DNA of 64,000 nucleotides from Haliclona indistincta (GCA_964017065.1 OZ024790.1:6561422-6625421), one strand, 5' to 3'; shown: positions 1 to 11,261, numbered from the stretch's first letter. A program made the numbers and translations. Notes: generated from the letters alone by a model not told the origin.

Positions 1-240
1 GCAAGGAGATTGCTCGAAATTGTTACTAAAGTGACGAACCTGGAAACGGTGAATAGAGTTTTGTCATCTTCGTTGTCTTCTTTCTTCAGCGCGCCTAGCG
101 CCTCTAGTTACGCGAGCAGTGCCGAGACCAAAACACCCACGAACATTCGAGAAATTCTCCTGGCAGGTGCCTTTTGAACTTTGTCTTTAGCGAAACGGCG
201 ATATAAATTCCGCGATTTCTCGATCGTGATCCATTGTCAG
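1..240 (+). repeat. Dispersed repeat, copy 1 (truncated by window edge)
   Basis: This stretch matches 44575-44950 and 54955-55370 on the same strand. Shared landmarks are GTGACGAACCT, a TTCTTC-rich stretch, GCGCCTAGCG, CACCCACGAA and GGCAGGTGCCTTTTGA. The other copies start with an inverted GGGAG(A/G)CACGGTAGTG(T/C)CTCCCTATGTAGGG end, so this copy has lost its start at the window edge. No coding capacity is visible. It is a moderately diverged interspersed repeat. Confidence 0.75.
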
Positions 241-249
241 CTAAGTCAT

Positions 250-670
250 AGATAACAAGAAAATTAAGAGATTTCTAACGAAATCAAAAGGACGTAGGGA
301 TAAAGAATTCTGCTACTGGTCCACAATGTAAACCAACAAGGAGCAAGCATAGAATGGTTACACGATTGACTTGCTAACAGACCATAGATCCCTACATCAG
401 TGGCTGTACATAACATTTTGACAATGCAATAATTTGTCACCAGCTAACTTCAATTCGATGCACGTCAGGCAGGTGTCAGTCAATAGCAACTACCAGAACT
501 GCTGTAGTCAGCCACTGATGTAGGGATCTATGGCCATGGTCTGTTAGCAAGTCCGGCAATCGTGTTACCATTCCATGCTTGCTCCTTGTTGGTTTACATT
601 GTAAACCAGTAGCAGAATTCTTTATCCCAACATCCTTTTGATTTCGTTAGAAATCTTTTTATTTTCTTGT
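250..670. repeat. Foldback element, family 1 copy A
   Basis: Two inverted arms of about 150-160 bp (roughly 255-412 and 505-668) run from AGATTTCTAACGAAATC and GTAAACCAACAAGGAGCAAG to CATAGATCCCTACATCAGTG, then come back reverse-complemented across a loop of about 90 bp. Related foldbacks lie at 34060-34415 and 55800-56170. The right flank (670-790, with TTTGTTTCCACCATTGG) is also shared with the other copies, so the full element is longer than the palindrome. Confidence 0.85.
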
Positions 671-810
671 TTGTGTCCTTTTTTCTTTTTCAGTGAGTTT
701 CAAATTTTGGGTGCAGTTCAAATTCGGCAAGATAATGTATCTCTTTGTTTCCACCATTGGTTTGGTTTGCTTTTGTTGATAATTGTTTTTTAACTTGGTC
801 ACCCTCTGAT

Positions 811-1399
811 TTAACCCTTTAACCCCTATTGTCGCCATCTGGCGACATACATACTTCAGACACCATAACTTTATCAAAAAGTGTTAAAATAATATTATTC
901 CAAAATTAAGCTAAATTGAACAATACAAATAACCGTAAAAAATCCAGTGGTTTTTGGCGCGCCCTGCGGTAAATGTTATGGCGCCGGCATTTCTATAGCT
1001 TCAGTGCAAATTTCACAACATTTCAGGATAAAAAATGGCTGCCAAGAAAATTTGGACATTTTATGGCTTCAGGATGCTCGGAAACACACATTTTTGCGCA
1101 TTCTCTATGAACTGGGCTACATTTTTCACTCACCAAAACCACTGCTATTTGTATGTACTTTTCAGTAGCCAGCCCCAAAGTACTAACTTTGAGCAAAATG
1201 TGACGAGATCGCTTCACTTCCGAAGTGGGAGGAGCATCTTCACCGACTTTAGTGTGGGCAATTGCGGCTACTCACTGGCGAAAAAGGACGCAAATTTGAG
1301 ACCAGTAGCACAAAAGACACATGAGATATTAACGAGAGAATTTGTCAGCATTTACGAGGTTAAAATTCTAGTAAGATAATTTAGTAATTAAAGGGTTAA
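811..1399 (+). mobile_element. piggyBac-like MITE, copy 1 (diverged)
   Basis: The stretch is bounded by TTAA at 811-814 and 1396-1399, with inverted ends CCCTTTA and TAAAGGG. It shares internal blocks (TTTTTGGCGCGCCCT, CTTCCGAAGTGGGA) with copies at 15277-15881, 22246-22852 and 30649-31248. TTAA target duplication with CCCT-type ends is the piggyBac pattern. Length is about 580 bp and there is no transposase. This is the most diverged of the four copies. Confidence 0.8.
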
Positions 1400-1412
1400 A
1401 CTGTCCCCCGCT

Positions 1413-2040
1413 GCACTGCACAAGAGGGGGTACGACAAGCTAATTTAATATGACGTATTGCTGACATACGACACGCCCACTACAATGAATGTTAGGCTTT
1501 GGAATGTATGCAGGATAGTTTAACAGTTTGCCATCGCGCTATAGTATATGATATCGAGCTCAAGTGTGCATTGTTTACACTCCAGGTCAAGGCAAGTAAT
1601 ATTCCAGAACAATCTACTGAAAATAGCTGAAACGAGTTTTCTACTGTTACAGTGATTGGACAACGTTTGTGCGTATTGCAGCCAGAGTTTGTGCGCCACA
1701 GTCGCAATTTCTTTACATTATCAACCGAATGATTCTCAAGAATGATAGCGATGCTGTTTTGATCACGTTGGTGCTTTCTTGGGTGAATATTTTTGCCAAC
1801 CAATTCTCCATCTTCATCTCTCTGTACTGCAAAAACTAAAAGAGGTAAGGGTGGGGTAAGGTAGCTTAAACGAAAGCTCTTGGGTAGTAGTATCCATTCC
1901 GCAACACACTTACCGTTGAAATTGTCCTCTAAAGACGAAGCTGACCAGGAAAGTCGCAATGTATTTTGATTTACCCTACGAGCATCAACGTCAGCATTAC
2001 GTCAGAATAAATTAGCTTGTCGTACCCCCCTGGCACTGCA
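1413..2040. mobile_element. hAT-like non-autonomous element with 8-bp target duplication
   Basis: The element spans 1421-2032. Its left end starts CAAGAGGGGGTACGACAAGC. The right end read inward starts CAGGGGGGTACGACAAGC and continues to match through GCTAATTTA. GCACTGCA at 1413-1420 is repeated at 2033-2040 as the target duplication. CA(G/A)GG ends with 8-bp duplications fit the hAT superfamily. A 155-codon open frame on the minus strand (1492-1959) fills most of the element and resembles nothing I recognise. It could be a captured exon or chance. Confidence 0.85.
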
Positions 2041-2084
2041 CTGCCCATCATTGTGAATCCTTAGTATTGTGAATAACTTGGTAT

Positions 2085-2395
2085 AAGTGTAGGTTATATC
2101 CCGCGTTAGCGGGATATATGACCCGTTATATCCCGCGGGAATGGGCGCGCTCAAGTGAAGTCGAGGAAGCGCCGAGGGCGAAGCCCGAGGCGCTTCCTAG
2201 ACTTTACGAGAGCGCTAGCCCTTTCCCGAGGGATATAACGGGTCATATGTCCCGCCAACATGTGATATAGCTTACTTGTACCATGCTAAAGGCTGTTCTG
2301 ATCTTGGGCACGTGACGCGGAGGGAATTACGACCCGTTATATCCCTCAAATAGCGCAATCTGATTGGTCAGAATAGTCTTAGTATGGTATAAAAG
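2085..2395. repeat. Palindromic element with GC-GNA-GC apex, TATATCCCG arms
   Basis: Arms carrying TATATCCCG / CGGGATATA fold around an apex CGAGGGCGAAGCCCGAG at 2173-2189. After the hairpin comes a tail with GCAATCTGATTGGT (near 2346), a module also found beside the hairpins at 14515-15935 and 62876-63212. The hairpin plus module arrangement is shared although the arm sequences are not. No coding sequence. Confidence 0.8.
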
Positions 2396-2423
2396 ATGGA
2401 ATTGTTGCTGAGCTTTACTGTGT

Positions 2424-4594
2424 GTCGTGGCATAGATAATAACCATAAGAGGATAGGAAACTGCATGCTGCAATTCATTTAGTCGCGGCCCGTCCGTGTT
2501 TAAGAATTTCGCACCTTCGCACCTTCAGAGGTCACGGTTGTTCGGAGGATATACCGTCTCTTTTCGGCTGATATCTATCTTTGGAGTCAGTGGAGAAAGC
2601 TAGGAACTAGAGAAACTGTGGACCAGAAGTTGTAGACGATGGTGAGCGATTGTTAAAAGCGATAAGTCACGGCTGTTTGCTGATTTGAATACTTTTATGC
2701 TAGCTTACCTGAGGTCACTGACTTTTCCAGACTGTAACTCTTTTTTGCAACAACGTATTGACTCACTGAAACAATTTTCTAGAAGAATGTGGTTTTTATT
2801 GTTGCGTAGGTATAGTTTGGTTCTTGTATTTTGTTGTTTAAGCTGAATATCAAGTTTTAAAGGCATGGTATTGGTATCCTATCATTGTGTGTATGAAATA
2901 TAGCTAGAATATCAGGCAATGTGTTCATCTATAGATCTATTTATCTTGAGCGCTGTACATTCTTCGAAGGAGTGTGCATCAGCCTGTGTTGATGACGTGC
3001 TTTACCTGTGTTGATGACGTGCTTCAGCTTTTGCGTCAGTTAGATGCTAGCAAGATCTGTACTGGTAACAGAAGTGAGCGATTCAGTTATCTCGCACAAT
3101 CGCACAAAGGTGTATTCAAAGATAAAAGAGGTAAACAAATTTATCGAAAGTCTTACTCGGATCATGTATGTTTTTCTATAGGGAAGATGAGTATTCGTCA
3201 TGTGAACTGTCATTATTGATTATTCGTCATGTGAACTGTCATTATTCGTCATTATGATCTCTTGCGATGACATAGAACCGCTTTCCAAGACGTACACGCA
3301 AGCGTTCTCATAGAGAAATGTTGTAATTCTACTATAATTTTCATGAAAATTAAAATAATAAATGATTTTAAAAATACTAGTCAAGCTCTACGTCATCATG
3401 ATGTTGACTACTAGTTGTTGGTAAGAGTTGCTTTCTGAGTCCTTTTGACTTTTGCAAGCTCTTCTTGTGTGCCTGTTTGTACTTTTCAATCCATCCAGAT
3501 GCGAAGGAAAAGCCTCGCATTGTAATGTAATGTTCAGTGATCAAAACTAAAATTGCCTTGCTCTCTTCTTCTTCCCATTCAGCTGACAGTAATGCCCAAT
3601 AAAATAAGACATCCTCGTTTTCTGTTATTTTCTTCACCAACTCCTGTTTCATACGTACGAGCTGAGATGGGTGTTTTTCAAAAAAGATTTTAACTACCAA
3701 TTCCATTGAGACAAACACACCATATGTCATATCGTCAACGTGTGTCAATCCACCCCTGTCAACAAGTGATGTCCAGTCCTCGGATTCATCTTTACTTACA
3801 TCTTTATTGTTGTTTAACTCGGACAAACAAGTAATCATTTCCTTCTTCAAAGGATCAGCAGACCTCTTTAATTTCCTTAATAATGCTTTAATAACATACC
3901 CTGCTGTATAGCGAAGAGCGTTTTTTTCTTCGAAAGTCAGCGATGCATCAAAATCCCTTTCTTCTTGCACATTCAGCTGGCTGTTGCGTTTGATTAGCAC
4001 ATCAAATACACGATCTACCACAAACTGGTGAAATATTGGAGATGAAGACACTTGAATACTTTCTGTCAGAAATTTAAACCACTTTGTCCGAAAAGCTTGT
4101 GTTGAGCGCACTTTAAAAAAAGCTTCCCACATCATCTCCCTGCTACGTCTGAAACATTCATGAGGTTTGAAACAGTTTTCTAGCTGCGAGATTAAATCTT
4201 CTGCAAAGTGGCCAAAAGCTACCTGATTTTCTGACTCGGCCGACCATTCGAGAAATTTTTCTGCCATTGTGATCGCATCTTTTTCAAACCCTCCATCCGT
4301 TATAACTTCCTGCACTGCTGCCCGCACAATTTCTTTAATTCCTAAAGAAAAACGATTGTTTATAATCATCAGGAATATACAGTGAAAAACCTGATAATCC
4401 AAGCTTCGGTAACGCCTTCACGAAAGTTCCTGAGCACCGCGCCATGCTTGACTCGCGAAATTAACCCTTTATGTCATTCATACGTAATAAAGTAGATTCC
4501 AGGTTAAAAACTGACTAAACACGGAGTGCCCGCGTTAACGTGCTAGAATGTGCCTAGTGCCCAATCCTCTTATGGTTATTATCTATGGTCGTGG
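2424..4594 (-). mobile_element. P-element-like transposon, 2.16 kb, internally deleted
   Basis: The element spans 2431-4587 with inverted ends of about 27 bp starting CATAGATAATAACCATAAGA. GTCGTGG directly flanks both ends (2424-2430 and 4588-4594). The termini resemble the Drosophila P element end (CATGATGAAATAAC...) and the 7-8 bp GC-rich duplication fits that superfamily. It encloses one long minus-strand coding block (3377-4339). The stretch 2585-3360 shows no clear gene. It is shorter than an autonomous P element and lacks an N-terminal DNA-binding exon. Confidence 0.75.
3377..4339 (-). CDS. C-terminal exon of a probable P-type transposase
   Basis: An open block of about 320 codons ends at a TAG at 3377-3379. 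Upstream of about 4339 the minus strand reads TTTTTCTTTAG, a good splice acceptor, so the extra residues upstream in the open frame are probably intron read-through. Visible motifs are LRYTAGYVIKALLRKLKR, like the xAGYVxxK segment of P/THAP transposases, a Gly-Leu-Thr-His motif followed by DDMTYGVFVSMEL, and a lysine-rich C terminus. No THAP zinc finger or complete DDE catalytic set is present, so the product is unlikely to be active. The family call rests mainly on the enclosing P-like ends. A host or other transposon protein of unknown function is possible. Confidence 0.5.
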   Translation of the reverse strand: MKEIVRAAVQEVITDGGFEKDAITMAEKFLEWSAESENQVAFGHFAEDLISQLENCFKPHECFRRSREMMWEAFFKVRSTQAFRTKWFKFLTESIQVSSSPIFHQFVVDRVFDVLIKRNSQLNVQEERDFDASLTFEEKNALRYTAGYVIKALLRKLKRSADPLKKEMITCLSELNNNKDVSKDESEDWTSLVDRGGLTHVDDMTYGVFVSMELVVKIFFEKHPSQLVRMKQELVKKITENEDVLFYWALLSAEWEEEESKAILVLITEHYITMRGFSFASGWIEKYKQAHKKSLQKSKGLRKQLLPTTSSQHHDDVELD

Positions 4595-5269
4595 CTTGCA
4601 GAGAAGCGCATTGTGTTTTTAAACACCCCAGTTACTTCTAAAAAGAGCTGATTTCCTGGACGATATCATCAGTCTTCACCTAGAAGATAATGTAAGGTAA
4701 AGTGGCCTATTTTCGGTCACCGCCTATTTCCGGTCACTTTGCGGAAAACCCATCGCCCTGGAAAGAAGGGGCTTTCACTCCACCAGCCAATATGCTGCCT
4801 TCGTTGCGCCAACATCTCACTACCACAACAGCCAGACTGAGGCTAACTGACTACCTTCCTGTTGGTATAATCAGCGCCACTCTGAACTTTGTATGCTTGA
4901 CGAAGCTGACGTAAAAAAGAGAAACTTTGCGTTATGAATTTTAATTCTTAAAAGAAGGTGTAAATCGTTAGCAAACTAAGCTTAAATTAAAGACTGAACA
5001 TTAATGAAAAAGTAGACATAGTAGTATCCAGCTATCTTCAGCGATTTCGAGCTGGCAGATGCCTGTATCACGGTAGGTGGAGCTAATTTTAAGCTCTGCG
5101 TGGGCGGTGACATTGAAAAATAACTTTTACAAATTTCTCTGCCGCGATAACAAATAAAATCTTGCAGACAGCTTTGAAAGCGGCAGGAGACGACCAAAGT
5201 TGATCGTAGCGCGGCACACATTTTTGGAAATCTATTGCATTTAGACCAACTATGACTTATTAATACAAT

Positions 5270-6590
5270 GTTACTGTAAAGAGAACAGTACTGCATGCGG
5301 CGGAGTGACTATACACTTGCATTCGGCTCTGCACTACATGCAACACAGATCATGCAACATTAGCTTAGCTTAAGCCAGCTTCCTTACCAAGCCTGACAGG
5401 CAAATCAGTGAAGATTTGCTCGTTGTCTGCAGTGAACACTGCTAGTGGAAGCAGCACTCGCGTTCCAAGCCATTTATACTAAGGTGCGCTCGTATTAGAA
5501 TAATTACATACACGGGCGTGCGCGAGTAGGCGTAACCTAGTAACGGAGTTCAAGCAGAAGCATGGAATGGAGTCTGTTATGGACCAAAAATCGCTGTTTT
5601 TCTGGAATTACTCGCTTCTCCCAATGTTTTAGGCCTAAATAGATGTCAGGTGCACTGGTTGTCATAGGTAACGTTGTTTCTGTGTACGTTTAGTTACGTT
5701 TGGTTCGCTCACTACTGTGCTAGACTTGCCGAGAAGGAAGGAAGGAAGGAAGGAAGGAAGGAAGGAAGGAAGGAAGGAAGGAAGGAAGGAAGGAAGGAAG
5801 GAAGGAAGGAAGGAAGGAAGGAAGGAAGGAAGGAAGGAAGGAAGGAAAAAAAAAAAAAAAAAAGGAAGGAAGGAAGGAAGGAAGGAAGGAAGGAAGGAAG
5901 GAAGGAAGGAAGGAAGGAAGGAAGGAAGGAAGGAAGGAAGGAAGGAAGGAAGGAAGGAAGGAAGGAAAAAAAAAAAAAAAAGGAAGGAAGGAAGGAAGGA
6001 AGGAAAAAAAAAAAAAAAAAGGAAAAAAGGAAGGAAGGAAGGAAAAAAAAAAAAAAAAAAAAAGGAAGGAAGGAAGGAAAAAAAAAAAAAAAAAAAAAAG
6101 GAAGGAAGGAAGGAAAAAAAAAAAAAAAAAAGGAAGGAAGGAAGGAAGGAAGGAAGGAAGGAAGGAAGGAAGGAAGGAAGGAAGGAAGATGAACAAACGG
6201 GTGACCACGTGAACTCTGGTTTACCACCTTAGACCTGGTTTCTTTTGCTTCTGAAGGTCTCTTTATAATCGCACAAATCGTGCAAAGAGCTTCAGAATGT
6301 TAGATTAGTTTGAAACGCCCGTACGGCGAAGATATGGCAGTGCCGTACTTAGTGCCTCCAGGCGAGACGCCATCTTGTCATGCCCATAGCAACTGACCTT
6401 ATAGTCTTTATTAGTAGACTCATTGTAAGCGCTTGCCTCTCAGGATAGCCCCTAGGTAGTTAAAATACCCCTGATGTCGTCAACAGCCAAGATAAACGTG
6501 AATTATTGCGTTTAGCCTAAGTGTAGCCGCCATCTTGTTTTCCGCCCAACCCTAAATATGCCACGTCTATCGCGTGGCATAATACAAACG
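5270..6590 (+). repeat. Dispersed repeat, copy with expanded GGAA tract
   Basis: This is collinear with 23515-24364. Shared blocks include CTCGCGTTCCAAGC, ACGGGCGTGCGCGAGTAGGC, AATGGAGTCTGTTATGGACC, GTGAACTCTGGTTTACCACC and CAACCCTAAATATGCCAC. The two copies differ mainly by the 456-bp purine tract here. No open frame with protein-like composition was found apart from frames through the microsatellite. Confidence 0.8.
5733..6188 (+). repeat. (GGAA)n polypurine microsatellite with A-runs
   Basis: About 456 bp of uninterrupted purines: long GGAA runs separated by blocks of 10-22 A. Six-frame translation gives Lys/Gly/Arg or Phe/Leu/Pro frames on both strands that are artefacts of the repeat. 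The copy at 23515-24364 has only a short GAGAAGAAGAAAGAAG seed here. Tracts of this kind can form triplex DNA and bind ETS factors, but nothing here shows a function. Confidence 0.95.
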
Positions 6591-6832
6591 TACTGCTTAC
6601 TGAGGATGCTGACCAATTTAACCCCGATTTTCGGTGTTTATGGTTACTAGTTTTTATTAATTCTTGCTGCCATGAAGCATCGAATCTTCAACGCCAACTT
6701 TCTCCTGCTGGAAGAGTATACCCAGTAGTATCAGTGACTGCAGTGCAAGAGCCCGCTGCTCGTTTGTCTTGGCGCTCGGTGCGTGCAAACCTGAACGAGC
6801 CAAACAGTGACCGGAAATAGGCCACGTTACCT

Positions 6833-7418
6833 TAGCCAAGTTTCTGTCTAAAAAGCAAATCAGAGCTGCTGACCAGCATTCTGCCTCTAGCTGCAAGAAT
6901 ACAACACGAGACGTCTTAAAATGCAGCCATTTAGTTACAACTACTAACTCCAGTTTCAAATATTCAACAAGAACGCTCCACAGACATGTTCAGTACGACT
7001 AGTTTAGTCTAAAAAGAAGCGAGAACAGCTTGTCCTTGGATTAAAACCGCTGTAGCAAGCCTTTGCACTGTACTCGAGCAACGAGTTGTCGCTACAGCGC
7101 TAGTTTGCTGCGCTGGACTGTACTGTGTATCTGGAATCGGTCTACAAGACATCTGGGGTCCTATAATTCCACCAAGAACTTGATTTCACTATAAAACTGA
7201 AGTTGACCCTTGGTATGGGCTGGCGCAAGTGTGAAGGCGCTAATCTAGTCCCGCGAGATCTCACAGGTCAGTGGGAGTACCGCCGCAGTGACTGCTTCAG
7301 CAGTCTCCGTGTATTTTCCGTATACGCGCTCGTTGCATATCCACTTGTACTGTATTATCTATGCTTGGGACTTTTATATTTGCAAGCATTATTCCATCTT
7401 GTTCCTTCACTAACCTCG
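6833..7418. other. No gene seen; one P-like terminal fragment
   Basis: No convincing gene. At about 7318-7366 the sequence CGTTGCATATCCAC... TACTGTATTATCTATG matches the right end of the P-like MITE at 11353-12064, but no left end was found, so it is a solo terminus or fragment. Confidence 0.5.
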
Positions 7419-7754
7419 CAGTGGCGGATCCAGAGGGGGTTCCAAGGGTTCCATGGAACCCCCTTTGCGCTCAATAATGATATTCACAAGCTACATTACA
7501 TGATTGCCATCACTGATTGCCATACATTTATTTTACACAATCATAACTAGCTAGGGTTGTCCCACATTCACCTCGTACAAGACTTAGCTAAAATAACAAG
7601 TGAATAATCGAAAAGGAATTCAACGCAAAATAGACGGAGTTTTGGCCGAAAGTGGGCGTAGTTTTCAAAAATAAGAGGTTCTTTCTTGGGGTTCTTGGTT
7701 TAGCGCGCCCGTTAAACAAAGAACCCCCCTTCTCCAATCCTAGATCCGCCCCTG
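7419..7754. mobile_element. MITE with GGCGGATC ends (336 bp)
   Basis: The left end CAGTGGCGGATCCAGAGGGG is mirrored by the right end (inward CAGGGGCGGATCTAGG). CCTCG directly precedes the left end and follows the right end, a possible 5-bp target duplication. CAG-GGGCGGATC termini are common on hAT-type MITEs. No coding capacity. Confidence 0.75.
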
Positions 7755-7776
7755 CCTCGTACCCAGTCCCTTTCTT

Positions 7777-8475
7777 TTAAGGTGGCGGTACACGTTTGCT
7801 CGTTAATTATTCATAAGTTTTTCACCAAAAATATATACAATCACTGTGGCAATATAAAACGCGCTAGAACAGCATAAAGGCAACTAACAGAGACGCCAAA
7901 GACTGTTCTTCTGCACTTGTTTTAAAACAAAACTTAAATATAAAGTACGTAGGCGGCAGCAATCAAAAAGCACAGCACTAAGTTTTTCGACTTTCTGCGT
8001 CAACTTTTGTCCAAGCCTTGGCAGAGAAACATGAACAGATGCCGCCATTCCACGCTTCTATATCCAGAGCAGGGCCAGAGATAGTCTTTGGGGGCTCCTG
8101 GTAAGTCAGCGTAGAGAAAATAGCTAGAAAGTAAAAAACACACGACGGTTTCGCGCCTTCTTCGAGTCATAACTCTTGAACGGCTACTTTCTTGCCAAAC
8201 ATTTCACCCTCTGGCCCTGCCCACGACTTAATACAACTGAGAAAACCTGGCCATATGTTCAGCTGAACTGAGCTGTTCGCTATAGTTGACGCAGAAACAG
8301 TTCACCAGTAGCGAGTCGGCGAGTCAACTACAGTTGTATTATTGTACAAGCTCACGTGCTACATTGTGCTATGATTATAATTATTATCACCACAAGTTTA
8401 CATAAAATAACAATATTCATAGTGCGCATTATATGCGCAAAATTGTACGCACTAAATAGGGTACCGCCACCTTAA
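7777..8475. mobile_element. MITE with TTAA flanks and GGTGGCGGTAC ends (691 bp)
   Basis: TTAA at 7777-7780 is followed by GGTGGCGGTAC, and the right end GTACCGCCACC precedes TTAA at 8472-8475. The TTAA duplication is piggyBac-like but the termini differ from the CCCTTTA family elsewhere in the window. A lone CCCGCCACCTTAA end lies near 14507. No coding sequence. Confidence 0.75.
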
Positions 8476-9720
8476 AAAGGGCCTAGAACAGACTGTCTAC
8501 GCACGCGCGCATATTAACAATTTTAAGTGGCAATGAAAACGTAATAGCGTGGGCGAGAAGATTAAGGGGCGGGGAGACATAATTTTGTTCTTGCAAATCA
8601 CTCCTCAGAAAGCTCTTGCACGCATTCCTTGACGTTTGCGAGTGTGAAGAAGTGCTAGCAAACACTGCAATGCTTGCTGAACGTCTATGATCGCGCCAAA
8701 GAAAGGACTAGCATGTCACGGACGTGTAAGGGTAGGTATAAAACGCGGAACGTGGAATGGAATGGAATATGGAATGGAACGTCAAACAGTATAGAAAACA
8801 GTCAAATTTCGACTTGAAAAGAAAAGGACACTTGCTTTGACTTGTTCAGCTTGCGTACTGCTGCACGCAAAGAGTGGAGAGCGGTAGTGGAGTTTGAGAA
8901 GCGTTGATAGCTGCATGGTGCCAGACTATAATATAGTACATGTAGACTATAGTATAGTACATGTAGTCTGTACAAGCAACTCAACCTGAGACTTCTGCTT
9001 GAGCGTAACTCGTAAGAAATGAATCAGAGGTTAAACTCACTAACTATACAGGCAGAGTTTAGTCTAACAGCGCACGCTAATCTTTACGCTGGAACTAAGT
9101 TAACGTTCTAACAACAGCCTTGCTGTATTAAAACATACTCATACTGCACACCCACAGCCACACCCCTTTGTTGCACCGGCGTAGACTACATGCTGCCTGG
9201 ATACAAACAACGGTTATAAGTCATGTTATGGTGACCTAAGCTAAGGGTAGAGTTTCTCTCCGTCACCAAGAGAGCTAGTGATTCCTATGAACTCGATTCA
9301 GTAGTCTGCACACGATGAGCCTGAGCGAGTGGCACGTGAGCTACAGCTAGTCTTTGAGGGCTACACTGCAGAACACAGATCAGACTACGTTGGGCAACTC
9401 TATAGAAGTGAGCTCTATGCCATGGTTCAAGCTGAACAAGTCAAATCAAGGTTTTTTCCGTTTGACGTTCCATTCCATATTCCATTCCGCCGTTCCATCC
9501 ATTCCACGTTTTATACCTACCCATCCAATTGCCCCAGAAAAGTGGGGAAAATGGAGCATGCGCAGACAGTCTGTACCAGGCTCTTTTTCTGAAAAAGAGC
9601 CTGGGAACGAGGCTAGTTCCTTCACTTTTGCAAGCATCATCCATCTTGTTCCTTTACTTTTGCAAGCATCATCCCCATCTTGTTCCTTTACTTTTGCAAG
9701 CGTCATGCATCCCTACACTT
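8474..9720. repeat. Nested inverted repeats and short tandem repeat
   Basis: An outer inverted pair lies at about 8474-8506 and 9556-9590 (core ACAGACTGTCT). An inner pair lies at 8731-8804 and 9461-9522 (GGTAGGTATAAAACG plus a run of GGAATGGAAT units). After it comes a tandem repeat of about 32 bp, roughly three units, with core CTTTTGCAAGCATCATCC at 9628-9713; one related unit sits near 7375. It is probably a non-autonomous element with long imperfect ends. No gene recognised. Confidence 0.6.
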
Positions 9721-9773
9721 CTTAGTTTTTTTATTAAAACTTTTTTACTTTACTTTAATAGACGGTTTCAACA

Positions 9774-11261
9774 CTACATCTTAACACTTTCCTGGTTCGG
9801 ATTTGTTTCCTGGCTCTCTTGTGTTGAATTCTATTATACACAAAATAAACACAAATTCAAGTCAGCTGATAATACTCACTTCAGAATAGTCTTCCGTTGG
9901 TTTTGGTTTGAAGATAATGACTAAGATAAGGATTGCAATAATGATTATCATTATTAACAAAAGTACACCCAGGACAACACAAATAATTATAAGACAGTAT
10001 TCCGTCCTTCAAGAATAGTATTCCGTCCTTCAAGAGCAGTTATCTGTTCTGCTCTATTTTCTGACACACCTAACAAACAAAGTAACACAATTTATTATAG
10101 TTATTCTTGACCAGACCACTTTTATAATAACTGTGCTTCACTTACTGGCATCCACTAGAGGCCTTGTGTCTGTGGAGGTACAAATTATTAGTGTTAAATG
10201 AAACAAGCATACTTACCATAATTGTCCCCATTTTATAGGTGAAGAAAGAGTGGTAGAGCCAAATCCTAATTCATAATCAACTGTTATCAAGACTCTAAAA
10301 GGTGATAGATCAGATATCGTAAAGAAGGCTCTATTTTTGCATTAGATCACAGGTCTGTTGAACAACACTACCACTGCCAGATACCGCCATGACATCTATA
10401 GAGCAGTTTTTCACTAAAGAAACAGCAACTCCACTTGAATTCTGAAATTACAAAGTGGCTAGTACTGTAAAACTTAATCATAAACACTCACCGGCAAATT
10501 AAAACCGACTTCATACATAGACATGTTACCACTAAACCCAACATGTTCAGGATTAGAAACAGTAACAGGTTCAAAACCTGTAATAATAATAACGAGTCAA
10601 ACCATGTGATAGAATCAGTATAACTTAACATACTGACAACAGGTCGATAAATAGCCTCTGGTCCCATTGTCCCAACCTGATCCATACAACGAACTGAAAT
10701 AAAAGCATTGTCATGTTCTTGTTGTGTCGTAATGTTGTATAGAGTAAAGCTTGTTGCAGTGGTATTCAAGGTAGTTCCATTAGATGACACCACATGATAT
10801 TGGTCACAGCAAATTCCGGCATCAGCAGGCGCATTCCATGATATGATAACACTAGTGTGTAGATGATCTCCATTATTACTGGTTGATGAATCAGCAGGTT
10901 GATCTTCAACTAATGGTATAGTAGTAAAACAGATTTGAATAAATAATGTCACAAGGTTACCTATAAAATCAACATCAAAAGTCATTGGTAGAATTCCATC
11001 AGAACAACTTATAGATCTAGCTTTATTAGTGTCCAATGAGACAGTTGATGTATAGGTGTAAATATTCTGCCCAGGCAATTGAGTCCCTTTGACAAACACA
11101 AATGTACTACCATCTACAGTTTGGTTGAAACTGGCAGTTAGTCCACTGCCAACAGTGAATACAGTGTTGCCGTCAATGCTCCATCGCAGGAGACCACCAG
11201 CTACAGCAGTAATGCAAGTCAAATTAGCCTTCATTCCATAACAGGTAGAATGATCTTGACT
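9774..11261 (-). pseudogene. Subfamily 1 Ig/FN3 membrane receptor, broken
   Basis: Exons can be traced on the minus strand by homology to 24850-26639: Ig-like 11261-10961, FN3-like 10909-10634, linker 10577-10492, membrane-proximal 10441-10217, a 24-nt exon 10169-10146, heptad stalk plus transmembrane 10069-9880, and a tail exon 9815-9774 encoding SQETNPNQESVKM and a stop. All introns are short (47-76 bp) with GT-AG ends. Relative to its paralogues, the membrane-proximal exon carries extra bases, one in an A-run that creates a TAG. The transmembrane exon lacks one base, giving a TAA just before the membrane segment. No signal exon was found; a P-like MITE sits just upstream at 11353. Base-calling errors could explain one indel but hardly three. 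Confidence 0.7.

Larger units (their letters stand above)
4693..6832. mobile_element. Element with TA duplication and AGGTAA inverted ends (nested)
   Basis: The left end AGGTAAAGTGGCCTATTTTC at 4695 is mirrored by the right end (inward AGGTAACGTGGCCTATTTCC) at 6830, and both are flanked by TA. The GGTCAC continuation also matches. TA duplication suggests Tc1/mariner-type mobilisation. Inside lies a second repeat (about 5270-6590) that recurs at 23515-24364 and holds the GGAA tract. No transposase is visible. Confidence 0.6.

Noticed and set aside
5674..6232. Four overlapping long open frames of about 160-172 codons, Lys/Gly/Arg on plus and Phe/Leu/Pro/Ser on minus.
   Set aside because: They are translations of the (GGAA)n tract. 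A 4-bp repeat without stops is open in several frames at once, so openness carries no coding signal.
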